Shown here: in pieces, positions 7,010 to 15,308 of the stretch
Position numbering within the stretch: position 1 is the first letter of the stretch
How the letters are laid out: every line of letters starts with the position of its first letter
From: Brevundimonas sp.
GTDB taxonomy: Bacteria; Pseudomonadota; Alphaproteobacteria; Caulobacterales; Caulobacteraceae
DNA length: 17,817 nucleotides
Reading direction: 5' to 3'
Assembly (NCBI GenBank): GCA_022712235.1
Contig: JALAGW010000070.1
Location: forward strand, 1-17,817
The notes under the pieces: generated by a model
What the model was told of the DNA's origin: nothing
What the model saw: the letters and a program-made list of their open reading frames with translations, nothing else
Database searches by the model: none
Program-made: the position numbers and the translations under genes

Positions 7010-7620
7010 GGCGCCCTCCCCGGCCGGCAGTCCGCCCGGCTGCGCACCGGCCGGCCCGCCACCCGCGCCAGGAAACAGTCCAGGACCGAGACGACGTAGG
7101 CTTCGGTTTCGGCGATCCGCGGCACCCCGCCGGCCTTTTCCACGCGACCGGGTCCTGCGTTGAAAGCCGCCAGCGCCAGTCTGAGATCCTGAAACCGCCT
7201 GATCTGGGCGGCGAGATAGGCGGCCCCGCCCATGAGGTTTTCGGCGGGGTCGAACCGATCCTTTACGCCGAGATCCGCCGCCGTGCCGGGCATGAGCTGG
7301 GTGAGCCCAGCCGCCCCCGCGCTGGAAACGGCGTCGGCGCGCCAGGCGGATTCGACCTGGACCAGGGCGTCGAGCAGGCGGGCGTCGAGGCCGTGCCGCT
7401 CCGCCGCGGCCCGGATGAGATCGGCATAGGGTCCGTCGGCAGCCGCGCCTGGATCCTGCTCGTCTCCCTCCCGCTCCACCTCTTGGATCACCTCCCCGGG
7501 AAAGAGCGCACCGCCCGCCCGCGACCAGTCCGCCGTCTGCTCCGCGGACTGGGCCTGGGCGTGGGCCGCCCCGCACAGGAGGGCCATACCCGCCAGGCTC
7601 GCCAGCATCCCCCTCACCAT
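7006..7620 (-). CDS. Conjugation-associated lytic transglycosylase (SLT-like)
   Basis: A 204-aa exported muramidase that would cut peptidoglycan locally so the transfer apparatus can cross the wall (VirB1-like role). A signal peptide is visible at residues 1-21 (GMALLCGAAHAQA). The SLT fold follows from about residue 62: catalytic Glu in QVESAWRADAVSSAGAAG (E90), GLTQLMPGTA (105-114) and AFNAGPGRV (152-160), all three hallmark blocks of GH23-type lytic transglycosylases. The start ATG 7620-7618 overlaps the traF stop by 7 nt; the upstream in-frame extension to 7743 is a traF shadow. The stop overlaps the HTH gene's start. Confidence 0.93.
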   Translation of the reverse strand: MVRGMLASLAGMALLCGAAHAQAQSAEQTADWSRAGGALFPGEVIQEVEREGDEQDPGAAADGPYADLIRAAAERHGLDARLLDALVQVESAWRADAVSSAGAAGLTQLMPGTAADLGVKDRFDPAENLMGGAAYLAAQIRRFQDLRLALAAFNAGPGRVEKAGGVPRIAETEAYVVSVLDCFLARVAGRPVRSRADCRPGRAP

Positions 7621-8069
7621 GATCGCACCAGTCGGTAGGGGCCTTCCAGCGCGGCCGTGGACACCGGCCCGAAGCTGCGGCTGTCGAAGCTGCGGGCGGT
7701 CTCGCCCAGGACCAGCCATTGATCCGGGCCCAGTCGCCGGCATCCGGTCCAGACGCGGGAAGCGTCCTGCAAAGGCGGAATGTCGAGGACGAGCCCGTCC
7801 ACCGCCACGAGCCCTGTCTCACGGGCGCAGACCTCGGCGCCCGGCGCTGCCGCGATGCGCTTCAGAAGCCGCTGCCCCGGGGGATAGCCCAGGGCGAGAA
7901 GACGGGGGCCCGCCGAGGCCGGCGGGATCACGGCCACCACAGCGCCAGGGCTGAAGGCCGCCCCCGAGGTCCGGCGGTAGAGGCCGCGCGGCAGGCTGTG
8001 GGATTCGTTGATCAGCAGGAGGGGCGCGGCGGAACGCGCGTCCGCGACCCGGAAAAGGCCGACCACCAT
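7614..8069 (-). CDS. traF: Conjugative transfer signal peptidase TraF (S26 family), N-terminus probably frameshifted
   Basis: The open frame gives 151 aa. It holds the S26/TraF blocks: catalytic Ser in NESHSLPRGLYRR (about residues 21-33) and the general-base Lys in QRLLKRIAAAPGAEV, plus a C-terminal box with VLGETARSFDSRSFGPV. In P-type systems TraF matures the TrbC pilin in the periplasm. Starting at ATG 8069 the protein lacks the usual N-terminal membrane anchor, and that ATG has no ribosome binding site. A coupled ATG at 8109 with a good site lies upstream in another frame (next entry), so a frameshift in a G-run probably separates start and body; corrected length would be about 164 aa. 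Followed by the lytic transglycosylase (7-nt overlap). Confidence 0.85.
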   Translation of the reverse strand: MVVGLFRVADARSAAPLLLINESHSLPRGLYRRTSGAAFSPGAVVAVIPPASAGPRLLALGYPPGQRLLKRIAAAPGAEVCARETGLVAVDGLVLDIPPLQDASRVWTGCRRLGPDQWLVLGETARSFDSRSFGPVSTAALEGPYRLVRSW

Positions 8070-8109
8070 CAGGCCAAGAGCCCCCCGCGATGAGGATCCG
8101 CCCCTTCAT
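8070..8109 (-). other. Displaced traF start: coupled ATG and leader in the wrong frame
   Basis: ATG 8109-8107 overlaps the trbI stop (ATGA), as at other joints in this operon, and GGAGG lies 10 nt upstream (plus-strand 8120-8124). It encodes MKGRILIAGG and then reaches a run of six G (plus-strand C 8081-8086). Removing one G (or adding two) joins it to ALGLMVVGLFRVADARS of the traF frame, making a normal hydrophobic anchor. As written, the leader's frame instead reads through the body as Arg/Pro-rich nonsense. Confidence 0.7.
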
Positions 8110-9239
8110 GGCGCGTAGGCCTCCAGGACCAGATCGCGCGTGAGCAGGACGCGAACGGCCGACCCCGGCTCGACCCGCACGACCGGCCGCACCTGTAGTT
8201 CCCGATCAACGAGGCGCCCGCCGACCTGGGCGCCCTCGATGGCCGCGGCGTTCCCCGCGTCCGCCATCCATGAACCGCCCCGGTCCCGCGCCCGGTCCCG
8301 CGCCGCCTGGCCCAGGGTGGTGATCGCTCCCGCCGCCAGCACCCCGGTCGCCAGGGCGCCCAGCCGACGGTCTGTCCGGCCGGGAAGACCCACGGCGCCC
8401 TGGGCGTCTACGCCCGGCTCATCGCCTAGCCCGATGCTCTTGCCGCTGGGCAGGATCAGTCGCGTCCAGGTCAGGAAGGCGCGCCGGTCGCCATGAAGTC
8501 CGGCGCCCTCGTGTCTGCCGATCAGGCGACTGCCCTGGGGAACCAGAAGATGACGCCCGGCCACCGTGTCGAACAGGTCGCGGGTCACGACCGCCGTGAC
8601 CGGTCCCGGTCGGCTGGTGTCCACGGCCGTCAGCAGAAGGGCCGGAATGACGTCGCCCGCCTTGAGCTCGAAAGGAGAGGCGGGCGGGATGAGCCTGCTG
8701 CGATCCGCTGGCGACGGCGCGTCGCCGACCGGCTGCGGCGTCGGAGATTCTCCCCGACTCGGAGAGGCGAAGAAGAGATCGGAGCGGGCCGCCGCGAGAC
8801 GCGCCTCGCCCCGACCCGAGCGCCCCGGGGCCGCAGACGGTCGCGCGCTGGACCGGTCCGTCGGCCCGGCGCGCGCCTCTTCCCTCACGACGACCTGGCG
8901 ATCCTCGGCCGACCGCGGCTCAGGCAGGCGGTCATAGGTGGCGGGCTGGCCGGTCACGGCCTCTGCAGGCCGCACATCCCCCCTCGCCTGGTCTCCGGTC
9001 TCCGCCTGCCGTCGTGTCTGCTCCGCCTCGCGGAGTTCGGGCTGGACCACAAAAGCCCAGGCCAGGGCGCCGGACAGGACCAGGGCCGCCCCACCGACGA
9101 CGATCCGGACCGCGCCCGCCCTCAGACGCACCGCGCGCGGCCGGGGCGCCCGGCCGTCCAGGCCTGCCGCCGGTTGCTTGGCCCCGGCCGCGGGGTCGCC
9201 AGCGGCGGAGGCCGGACCTGGCTGGTCGAAATCCGTCAT
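8106..9239 (-). CDS. trbI: P-type conjugative transfer protein TrbI (VirB10 family)
   Basis: A 377-aa core-complex protein that spans inner membrane to outer membrane. Order: cytoplasmic Ala/Pro-rich head (1-43), one transmembrane segment (about 44-65, IVVGGAALVLSGALAWAFVV), a long periplasmic linker rich in Arg, Pro and Ser (to about 185), then the VirB10 C-terminal beta-barrel with FELKAGDVIPALLLTAVDTS, LFDTVAGRHLLVPQGSRLIG and the end VRVLLTRDLVL. The start ATG overlaps the trbG stop (ATGA); the stop overlaps the displaced traF start. In many related ICEs a small DUF2274 gene follows trbI; here traF does. Confidence 0.95.
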   Translation of the reverse strand: MTDFDQPGPASAAGDPAAGAKQPAAGLDGRAPRPRAVRLRAGAVRIVVGGAALVLSGALAWAFVVQPELREAEQTRRQAETGDQARGDVRPAEAVTGQPATYDRLPEPRSAEDRQVVVREEARAGPTDRSSARPSAAPGRSGRGEARLAAARSDLFFASPSRGESPTPQPVGDAPSPADRSRLIPPASPFELKAGDVIPALLLTAVDTSRPGPVTAVVTRDLFDTVAGRHLLVPQGSRLIGRHEGAGLHGDRRAFLTWTRLILPSGKSIGLGDEPGVDAQGAVGLPGRTDRRLGALATGVLAAGAITTLGQAARDRARDRGGSWMADAGNAAAIEGAQVGGRLVDRELQVRPVVRVEPGSAVRVLLTRDLVLEAYAP

Positions 9240-10258
9240 GGCCGGTCCTCCGCCAGTCGCTCTACCTTCACGCCTCTGGCCTGCCCCTCCATGCGCAGCT
9301 CGGCGCGGTCGAGAAGGCCGTCCATGACCAGCATGCCGTTCGCCTGGCGGTAGCCGGTCATCTGTCGGCCGCCGTCGGCGCCCAGGGCGAAGAGCGCCGG
9401 CGCCGACCCTGTGCGAGCGGAGGCCGGCAGGACGAGAAAGGTCCGCCGTCCGTCGTCGAACACCGCCGTCGGAGCCCAGGACGGCGGTCGGCGACCGGCG
9501 TCGATGCGATAGCGGGCGTTGAACGTCTCCTGCGCCCCCGCCTCCCCGGCGCCCTGATCCCCGGCGTCCGCGATCTCCGCTGTGGACGGCGCCGCTTCAG
9601 GCGGCGGCACGCCGTCATCCTCCCAGGCCACCTCGCTGTTGAAGCTCGCCGGTCCGCCGCTGCGAAGCGACACCTGGTAGAGCCCTCGGCTGGTGGTCAG
9701 GACGAGGTTGGTCGCCAGACCGCGTTCGAGCGGCTTCAACAGGACATGGACCCGCGCGGTCGCCCCCTCGCCAGACCGGGCCTCCCCCACCTGCCAGCGC
9801 AGCGTATCGCCCGCCGCCTTGGACAGGAGGGTTTCTCCCGGCGCCAGGGTGAGGGTGGTGACGCGCAGGGGCGCCGTCCACACCTCATAGACCCGACCCG
9901 GCCGCCGTTCGAAGACCTGGGCCCCGCCGACGAAACGGTCGGCCTCGGACCGGGTGCGCGCCGCGAGGTTCGCGGCCGCGACGGCGGGCGCCCCCTCGCC
10001 GGCGACCGCCGGACGACCGACAGGCGATGCGGACGACGGCCGCCAGGGTCGCGCCGTCGAGGTCTCGGCCTCGACCCCGGCTTCAATCCCGACCTCGACC
10101 TCCGCCGTGGCCTCGATCACGGCCGCCTCCGCCACGACGGGCGCTGACGCGAGGGGCGGGGCGATCTCCACAGGCGCCGGAATCCTGTTCCCGGCGGCGG
10201 CGCAACCGCCCGCCAGCAGGGTCATGGCGCAGGCGATCAGGAGGCGTCGGGTGTCCAT
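9236..10258 (-). CDS. trbG: P-type conjugative transfer protein TrbG (VirB9 family)
   Basis: A 340-aa outer-membrane-associated core subunit. The start ATG 10258-10256 gives a signal peptide MDTRRLLIACAMTLLAGGCA; the Cys19 looks like a lipobox but with Ala at -3, so it is atypical. Residues about 28-60 are a Val/Glu/Ala-rich low-complexity stretch. The CagX/VirB9 domain follows: VYEVWTAPLRVTTLTLAPGE, RGLYQVSLRS, then the C-terminal lobe with FNARYRIDAG, APTAVFDDGRRTFLVLP and the MVMDGLLDRAELR end. The start lies 22 nt inside trbF; the longer in-frame extension to 10399 is a trbF shadow. Stop overlaps trbI start. Confidence 0.93.
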   Translation of the reverse strand: MDTRRLLIACAMTLLAGGCAAAGNRIPAPVEIAPPLASAPVVAEAAVIEATAEVEVGIEAGVEAETSTARPWRPSSASPVGRPAVAGEGAPAVAAANLAARTRSEADRFVGGAQVFERRPGRVYEVWTAPLRVTTLTLAPGETLLSKAAGDTLRWQVGEARSGEGATARVHVLLKPLERGLATNLVLTTSRGLYQVSLRSGGPASFNSEVAWEDDGVPPPEAAPSTAEIADAGDQGAGEAGAQETFNARYRIDAGRRPPSWAPTAVFDDGRRTFLVLPASARTGSAPALFALGADGGRQMTGYRQANGMLVMDGLLDRAELRMEGQARGVKVERLAEDRP

Positions 10259-10920
10259 GATACGTCCTCGATCTTCAATCCAAGGGGGTTCTTCATCAGC
10301 TCGGCCTCGGTGCGCGGCGCCTGTCGGCCCGTTGTGATCAGGGCCCGCCAGCGCTCGGCGCCCGCGCTCTGTCCGTTGAGGTAGCGGGTCTCCCGCCACT
10401 GCAGGTCATAGGTGCGCCCGGTGCGTCTCACGACGTTGAGGACCTCCACCGTCACGGCCTCACGGCCGGCCTCGGCGAAGGGGTCGTGGGCCTGCGCCCA
10501 GGCGTTGAGAAAGGCAGCGGCCCGCGGCGACCGCAGGTCATAGGCCCTCAGCCAGTTCTGGCGGATGACGATGGGATCCATGCTCTTGGAGCGGACGTCG
10601 CGCACCCAGCCGGCGAGGGCGTGGCCGATCTGGGCGTCGGTCGGTTCGTAACGGCCGTCGAGCGCCGTGATCTTCTGGGTCTCGCCCCATTCCGAGACCT
10701 CCACCACGAAGGGGCGGACCACCGCCCGGTCCGCCTGCACCCACCACCCCGCGCCGAGGAAGGCGGCCAGGGCCAGGTTGGCGACGGCCATGCGACGCCA
10801 GTTACGGGCGTGGACCAGGGTCAGGCCCATGCGGTCGTCCCAGGCCTGACCCGCCCTCTGATAGGGGGTGGCCCGGGGCGCGCCGCACGCCACGGAGCGG
10901 TTCCGGAAAAAGGGAAGCAT
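10237..10920 (-). CDS. trbF: Conjugal transfer protein TrbF (VirB8 family)
   Basis: A 227-aa bitopic inner-membrane protein that nucleates the channel. Short cytoplasmic head with the conserved PYQRAGQAWDDRMG (19-32), one transmembrane segment (about 43-62), then the VirB8 periplasmic domain: VRPFVVEVSEWGE, IRQNWLRAYDLRS, EVLNVVRRTGRTYDLQWRE, ending NPLGLKIEDVSWTPDAS. The start ATG 10920-10918 has GGAG about 9 nt upstream and lies 1 nt after the trbL stop; the in-frame extension to 11316 is antisense-like sequence within trbL. Overlaps trbG by 22 nt. Confidence 0.95.
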   Translation of the reverse strand: MLPFFRNRSVACGAPRATPYQRAGQAWDDRMGLTLVHARNWRRMAVANLALAAFLGAGWWVQADRAVVRPFVVEVSEWGETQKITALDGRYEPTDAQIGHALAGWVRDVRSKSMDPIVIRQNWLRAYDLRSPRAAAFLNAWAQAHDPFAEAGREAVTVEVLNVVRRTGRTYDLQWRETRYLNGQSAGAERWRALITTGRQAPRTEAELMKNPLGLKIEDVSWTPDAS

Positions 10921-10921
10921 G

Positions 10922-12184
10922 TCAGGCGTCTCCGGACTTGAGGTTGGGGGCCAGACCGCCGCCGCCGGCTTCATTGGCCGGCAGGAGGCTGCGGCCGGCG
11001 TTGGCGACGAAGAAGGCCTGGAGGGCGGCGTGACGTTCGCCGCGTTTCGGCTTTCCGGCGGCGGGCTCGGGCTCGGCCAGGGCGCGATGGAAGTCAGCCT
11101 GCGCCTTGCGCCCCTCTGCGGTCGGCGTGGTCGGACCCGCCGCCTTCCCGCCCGAGGACGGCCCGGGACCTGATGACGGTCCTGAATGCGGTCCAGGTCC
11201 GCCGGACGGCGCCCCGCCCCCGCCGCCCGGCGGCGCAACCCCGCGCCCGGATGAAGCGCCGGAGGCGGCGCGCGCCGCGCCGGCCTTGCCTGCGGCTGCG
11301 GAACCCAGGCCGACAAGGCCCGCTCCGGCCAGCAGGCCGCCGCCGGCCACCGCGAGGCCCCCGGTCAGGGCCGCGCCGGCGCCGAGCGCCGGACCGCCGG
11401 TGACCAGGGCCGCCGCGAGATTGGGAATGAAGACCGCCAGCATGGCCAGGAGGATGGCGGCGACGAGGATGCTCAGGGCCTCGTAGACATCAGGATTGGT
11501 CGAGGGCTGGAGCTGGTCAAAGACCGTCCGGGCGCCCGAGACCACGATGGCCAGGGCCAGGACCTTCAGCCCGGCCGAGACGACGTAGCCGAGCGGCCGT
11601 TCGGCGAGAAAGGCCGACTTCGACCATATGCCGAAGGGCAGGAGGACGAAGCCGCCCAGGGTGACGATCTTGAACTCCAGCAGGGCGACGATGATCTGCA
11701 GGGCCAGGACGGCGAAGGCCAGGAGGATGCCGATCATGGCGAGGCCGAGGATCAGGGCGTCAGCGAGGTTGCCGACCACGTCCAGAGGATTGTCGACCGG
11801 CGCCGGGGTCTCGCCCAGGGCCTTCACGATGGACCACCCCTGGGCCAGGACCGCGCCGGGGTTCAGGAACTCCTCCCGCTCGAGCGAGCCGCCGCCCGCC
11901 GTCAGACCCAGTTCGACGAAGCCCCCGTAAAGGGTCTCCGACAGGGCCTGCCAGTCGTTGATCAGCCAGGCGAAGAAGCCGATCAGCAGGACCCTGGAGA
12001 AGGCGCCGGCGAGCAGGTCCCGTCCCGGCGAAAGGGCCCATTGAATTCCGGTCAGGGCGACCACCAGGACGATCATCAGGCCGAACACCCCGGCCACCGC
12101 CCCTTCCAGGGCCGAGAAGCCGGCCGTGACAGTGTCCGAGAAGACCACCATCAGGTCGTTCGGGGTCTGGACGCCGACGGTCAT
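10922..12184 (-). CDS. trbL: P-type conjugative transfer protein TrbL (VirB6 family)
   Basis: A 420-aa polytopic inner-membrane subunit. Hydrophobic segments are visible at about 31-50, 60-78, 142-170, 175-190, 200-217 and 238-300, interrupted by the conserved loop NPGAVLAQGWSIVKAL and the FKIVTLGGFVLLPFGIWSKSAFLAERPLGYV block typical of TrbL. After about residue 300 comes a Gly/Pro/Ser-rich tail (PPGGGGGAPSGGPGPHSGPS) and a charged end with RHAALQAFFVANAGRSLLPANEA. Start overlaps the trbJ stop (ATGA); stop is 1 nt before trbF. Confidence 0.95.
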   Translation of the reverse strand: MTVGVQTPNDLMVVFSDTVTAGFSALEGAVAGVFGLMIVLVVALTGIQWALSPGRDLLAGAFSRVLLIGFFAWLINDWQALSETLYGGFVELGLTAGGGSLEREEFLNPGAVLAQGWSIVKALGETPAPVDNPLDVVGNLADALILGLAMIGILLAFAVLALQIIVALLEFKIVTLGGFVLLPFGIWSKSAFLAERPLGYVVSAGLKVLALAIVVSGARTVFDQLQPSTNPDVYEALSILVAAILLAMLAVFIPNLAAALVTGGPALGAGAALTGGLAVAGGGLLAGAGLVGLGSAAAGKAGAARAASGASSGRGVAPPGGGGGAPSGGPGPHSGPSSGPGPSSGGKAAGPTTPTAEGRKAQADFHRALAEPEPAAGKPKRGERHAALQAFFVANAGRSLLPANEAGGGGLAPNLKSGDA

Positions 12185-12927
12185 CCTCCCCGCCTCCCGC
12201 GCGGCAGGGGCTCGAACCGGGGCGCCGGCGGCGGCGGCGCCTCCCGTCCCCAGGCCCGACGCCGGTCCGCGTCCCCCGCAGCGCGATCCGCGCCTTCCCG
12301 GGCCGCGGCCTCCGCCAGAAGCCGGGACTGGGCAGCAGCCAGGGTGCGCAGCGCCGCGAGATCCTCGGCCAGGACCGCCAGGAGTTGGTTGGAGGACTGG
12401 ATCGCCGACGTCTGGCCTCCGGCTGCATCGCTGGCCGCCAGGGCCCCGGCGAGGCGGGCGTCGCGGCCCTCGCCCAGACGCTGGAGCTCTGCGGCGGTGC
12501 GCGCGAGATCCGCCGCCGTGCGCCGCGCATTTTGCGTGCGCGCTTCGCCCTCGGCCAACAGGTCCGCAAGGTCCGCACCCGACAGGTCGTCCGGATAGAG
12601 GGCGCGCATCTGGCGATCGAGATCGGCCACCGTGGCGGCCAGCCCCTGGGCGCTCCGCGCCAGGGCGGCCATGTCCCGCGCCGTCGCCGAGGATCCAGCC
12701 AGGTGGCTGTAGGGCGAAGCCGCCAGACTGCGCGCCTCATGGGCGAGGCTCTCCAGCTGACGCGCGGTCTGGAGGGCGTTTTCCAGATGATTTCTGGGGT
12801 CGAACACCACCACCTGAGCCGCGGCCGGGACGGTCCCGGCGAGCAGGAAGCCGCAAGCCGCGACGAGGATGCGGCGGCTATTCGGCCGCGAGCGGACGCG
12901 CAAAGGCGTCGAGGACGGACTCCACAT
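12181..12927 (-). CDS. trbJ: P-type conjugative transfer protein TrbJ (VirB5 family)
   Basis: A 248-aa periplasmic/pilus-tip protein. The N-terminus carries a signal peptide with a basic n-region and the core ILVAACGFLLAG, cleavage probably after PAAA near residue 37. The mature part starts VVVFDPRNHLENALQTARQLESLAHEARSL in substance, a known TrbJ feature, and is alpha-helical and coiled-coil-like throughout. The C-terminus is Arg/Pro-rich. ATG 12927 is chosen because AAGGGAG lies 6 nt upstream (plus-strand 12934-12940), although this makes a 50-nt overlap with trbE; a TTG at 12903 is the alternative. In the standard Ti-type order trbJ follows trbE; a small trbK entry-exclusion gene, often next to trbJ, is missing here. 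Confidence 0.93.
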   Translation of the reverse strand: MWSPSSTPLRVRSRPNSRRILVAACGFLLAGTVPAAAQVVVFDPRNHLENALQTARQLESLAHEARSLAASPYSHLAGSSATARDMAALARSAQGLAATVADLDRQMRALYPDDLSGADLADLLAEGEARTQNARRTAADLARTAAELQRLGEGRDARLAGALAASDAAGGQTSAIQSSNQLLAVLAEDLAALRTLAAAQSRLLAEAAAREGADRAAGDADRRRAWGREAPPPPAPRFEPLPRGRRGG

Positions 12928-15301
12928 TCTGCACTCCCTTGGCTGTGAGGAATTCCCGCGCGAATCCAGCCGCGCCTGCTCGCGCGAGAACCGCGTCGAT
13001 GAGGGCCTGGTCCTCCGGGCTCCCCGCGCCGCACAGCGCCAGGGAGACGCCGCCGAGGCGCAGGTCGAAGAGCCGCCGCCCGCGCGGCTGGCGCCAGTAG
13101 TAGGCGCGCCGGGGCGTGGCGAAGGCGATCAGCTCCCTCTGGCGCCGGCTCAGGCCGAAGGCGCGATAGAGGTCCGCCGAAGCCGGCTCGAGCGCCCGCG
13201 GATTGGGCAGGAAGACCTGGGTAGGGCAGTTCTCGATCAGGGCGGCGGCTATGGCCGAGGCGGCCACGTCGTCCAGGCTCTGGGTGGCGAAGACCACCGC
13301 CACGCGTTTCTTGCGCAGGGTCTTTAGCCATTCGCGGATGCGGGCCGCGAAGAGGCTGTGGTCAAGGAAGAGCCAGGCCTCGTCGAGCACCAGAAGGGTC
13401 GGCCGCCCATCAAACCCCCGCTCAAGGTCATGGAAGAGGGCGGAGAGAACCGGAACCACCGCAGAAGGCGTCCCCATCAGGGTCTCCAGCTCGAAGGTGT
13501 CGAAGGGGCTGTCGCCCTGCCCCGTCTCCACGCCGTCGAGCAGGTCGTCGTGCGGCCCCCTCAGGGTCAGGGGCTCGAGCGCAGCCGCCAAAGCCGGGTG
13601 CTGCACCAGGGCGTGGAAGACGGTCAGGGTGCGCTGGTCGACCGGGGCGGCGGCCATGGCGCCGAGCGCCGACCAGATGGCGTCCCGGACTTCGGGCACG
13701 GCCTCCAGGCCGGCGTGACGGGCGCAGTCGGCCAGCCACTCCGCCGCCCAGGCCCGTTCGCCCGCCTCGTCGATCCGCGCCAGAGGCTGAAGCCGCACGT
13801 CCCCGCCGGGCTCCAGGCTGCGCCATCGCCCGCCTGCCGCGAGTGTGGCGGCCCGGGCCGACCGCCCCTTGTCGAAGAAAACCACCCGGGCCCCGGGATA
13901 GCGAAACCACTGCAGGGCGAGGAAGGCCAGGAGCACGCTCTTGCCGGCCCCGGTCGGCCCCACCACCATGGCGTGGCCGACCTCGCCGACATGGAGGACG
14001 AGGCGAAACGGGGTGGAGCCGAGGGTGCGGGCCACCGCCAGGGGCGGCCCCTCGAGCGCGGCGTCGCCTTCCGGCCCGGCCCAGACGGCCGACACCGGCA
14101 GGAGGTCGGCCAGGTTGAGGCTGGAGATCATGGGCCGCCGCACGTCGGCATAGGGTTCGCCCGGGATCGACCCCAGCCAGGCCTCGACGGCGTTGAGGTC
14201 CTCGACCCTCGCCACCAGGCCCTGGGCGTTGAGCGCCGCCTCGACCGCCCGCGCCCGCGCCTCCGCCCTGTCGGCGGTTTCGCCGAGGACGCTGACGGTC
14301 AGGCTGAGATAGCCGTAGGCGCAGGCGTCGGCGCCGAGGGCGGCCAGGGCGGCGTCGCACTCCCCGGTCTTGCCGATCGAATCCGTGTCGAGGAGGGGCG
14401 TCTCCTCCTTGGTGATGGCCTCGCGCAGCAGTACCCCGAGGCCCTTGCGCTTGGCGAACCAGCGCTTGCGCATCCGCACGATCTCCAGTTCCGCGCCGGT
14501 CTTGTCGAGGGCGATCCACCGCGCCGTCCAGCGATAGGGAAAAGGCAGGGCGCCGAGACTGTCGAGCAGGCCGGGACGGGTTGTCGCCGGCAATCCGCGC
14601 ACCGAGACCACCTTCAGCCACCGGCTCCCCAGTCGCGGCTCTGTCCCCCCGGTCAGGGCGGCGTCCGCCAGCAGGACGTCGAGGAACATCGGCGTGTCCG
14701 GAGGCCGCACGGTCATGGCCATGGGCGAGACGCAGGCGTGGAGCCAGGTCAGAAGCCCCTGGTCGTCCAGCCGCTCGATCTCTGGCAGGGCGCCCGCGAG
14801 AAGATCGAAGGTCGCCTCGACCTCCCGCTCGAAGAGGGCGAGCGTCTGGCGCCAGTCCGCCCCCGTGCGCGACAGGCCGTCGAACAGCCAGCGCTCCAGG
14901 CGGCGCGTCTCGTCCCCCGGCGGCAGCCAGGTCAGGGCCAGGCGGAAGTCGGTCTCGAAGGCGGGGTCCGCGCTTTCGAAGCCTTCCCGCCGCTCGGCGT
15001 CCGCCAGCCAGGCGACGTCGATCGAAAAGGCGCTTTCCGGATAGGCCGCCGCCGATCGCCGGCTGGCCTCCACGTGGAGGCACCAGCCGTCTCCCAGGCG
15101 ACGCAGGGCGTTGTTGAGCCGGGCGCGGACCGCCATCAGTTCGGTCTCCGACGCCGATTCCAGATCCGGTCCCCTGAAGCGGAAGCCCGTGGTGAAGGCG
15201 CCGTCCTTGTTCAGGACCACGCCCGGCGCGACCAGGGCGGCCCAGGGCAGGTGGTCGGCGAGGGCGGCGGGCCTGCGGCGATGTTCGTCGAGAAAGCGCA
15301 T
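12878..15301 (-). CDS. trbE: Conjugal transfer ATPase TrbE (VirB4 family)
   Basis: An 807-aa AAA+-like ATPase that powers pilus assembly and substrate passage at the inner membrane. The N-terminal CagE/TrbE/VirB domain covers about 1-420. Walker A is GPTGAGKS (448-455) and Walker B LLVLDEA (636-642), followed by KKRVAVVFATQSLDD (sensor-like region). C-terminal boxes SRRQRELIAF and YYWRQPRGRRLFDLRLG are normal for TrbE. The start ATG 15301 (MRFLDEHRRRPAALADHLPW) fits family N-termini, has GAGG upstream and begins 7 nt after trbD; the extension to 15373 is trbD antisense-frame sequence. Confidence 0.96.
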   Translation of the reverse strand: MRFLDEHRRRPAALADHLPWAALVAPGVVLNKDGAFTTGFRFRGPDLESASETELMAVRARLNNALRRLGDGWCLHVEASRRSAAAYPESAFSIDVAWLADAERREGFESADPAFETDFRLALTWLPPGDETRRLERWLFDGLSRTGADWRQTLALFEREVEATFDLLAGALPEIERLDDQGLLTWLHACVSPMAMTVRPPDTPMFLDVLLADAALTGGTEPRLGSRWLKVVSVRGLPATTRPGLLDSLGALPFPYRWTARWIALDKTGAELEIVRMRKRWFAKRKGLGVLLREAITKEETPLLDTDSIGKTGECDAALAALGADACAYGYLSLTVSVLGETADRAEARARAVEAALNAQGLVARVEDLNAVEAWLGSIPGEPYADVRRPMISSLNLADLLPVSAVWAGPEGDAALEGPPLAVARTLGSTPFRLVLHVGEVGHAMVVGPTGAGKSVLLAFLALQWFRYPGARVVFFDKGRSARAATLAAGGRWRSLEPGGDVRLQPLARIDEAGERAWAAEWLADCARHAGLEAVPEVRDAIWSALGAMAAAPVDQRTLTVFHALVQHPALAAALEPLTLRGPHDDLLDGVETGQGDSPFDTFELETLMGTPSAVVPVLSALFHDLERGFDGRPTLLVLDEAWLFLDHSLFAARIREWLKTLRKKRVAVVFATQSLDDVAASAIAAALIENCPTQVFLPNPRALEPASADLYRAFGLSRRQRELIAFATPRRAYYWRQPRGRRLFDLRLGGVSLALCGAGSPEDQALIDAVLARAGAAGFAREFLTAKGVQNVESVLDAFARPLAAE
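12934..12940 (-). promoter_or_regulatory. Ribosome binding site for trbJ, inside trbE
   Basis: AAGGGAG on the minus strand, 6 nt before ATG 12927. It decides the start in favour of the version overlapping the last 50 nt of trbE. Confidence 0.65.
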
Positions 15302-15308
15302 CCCGCCC

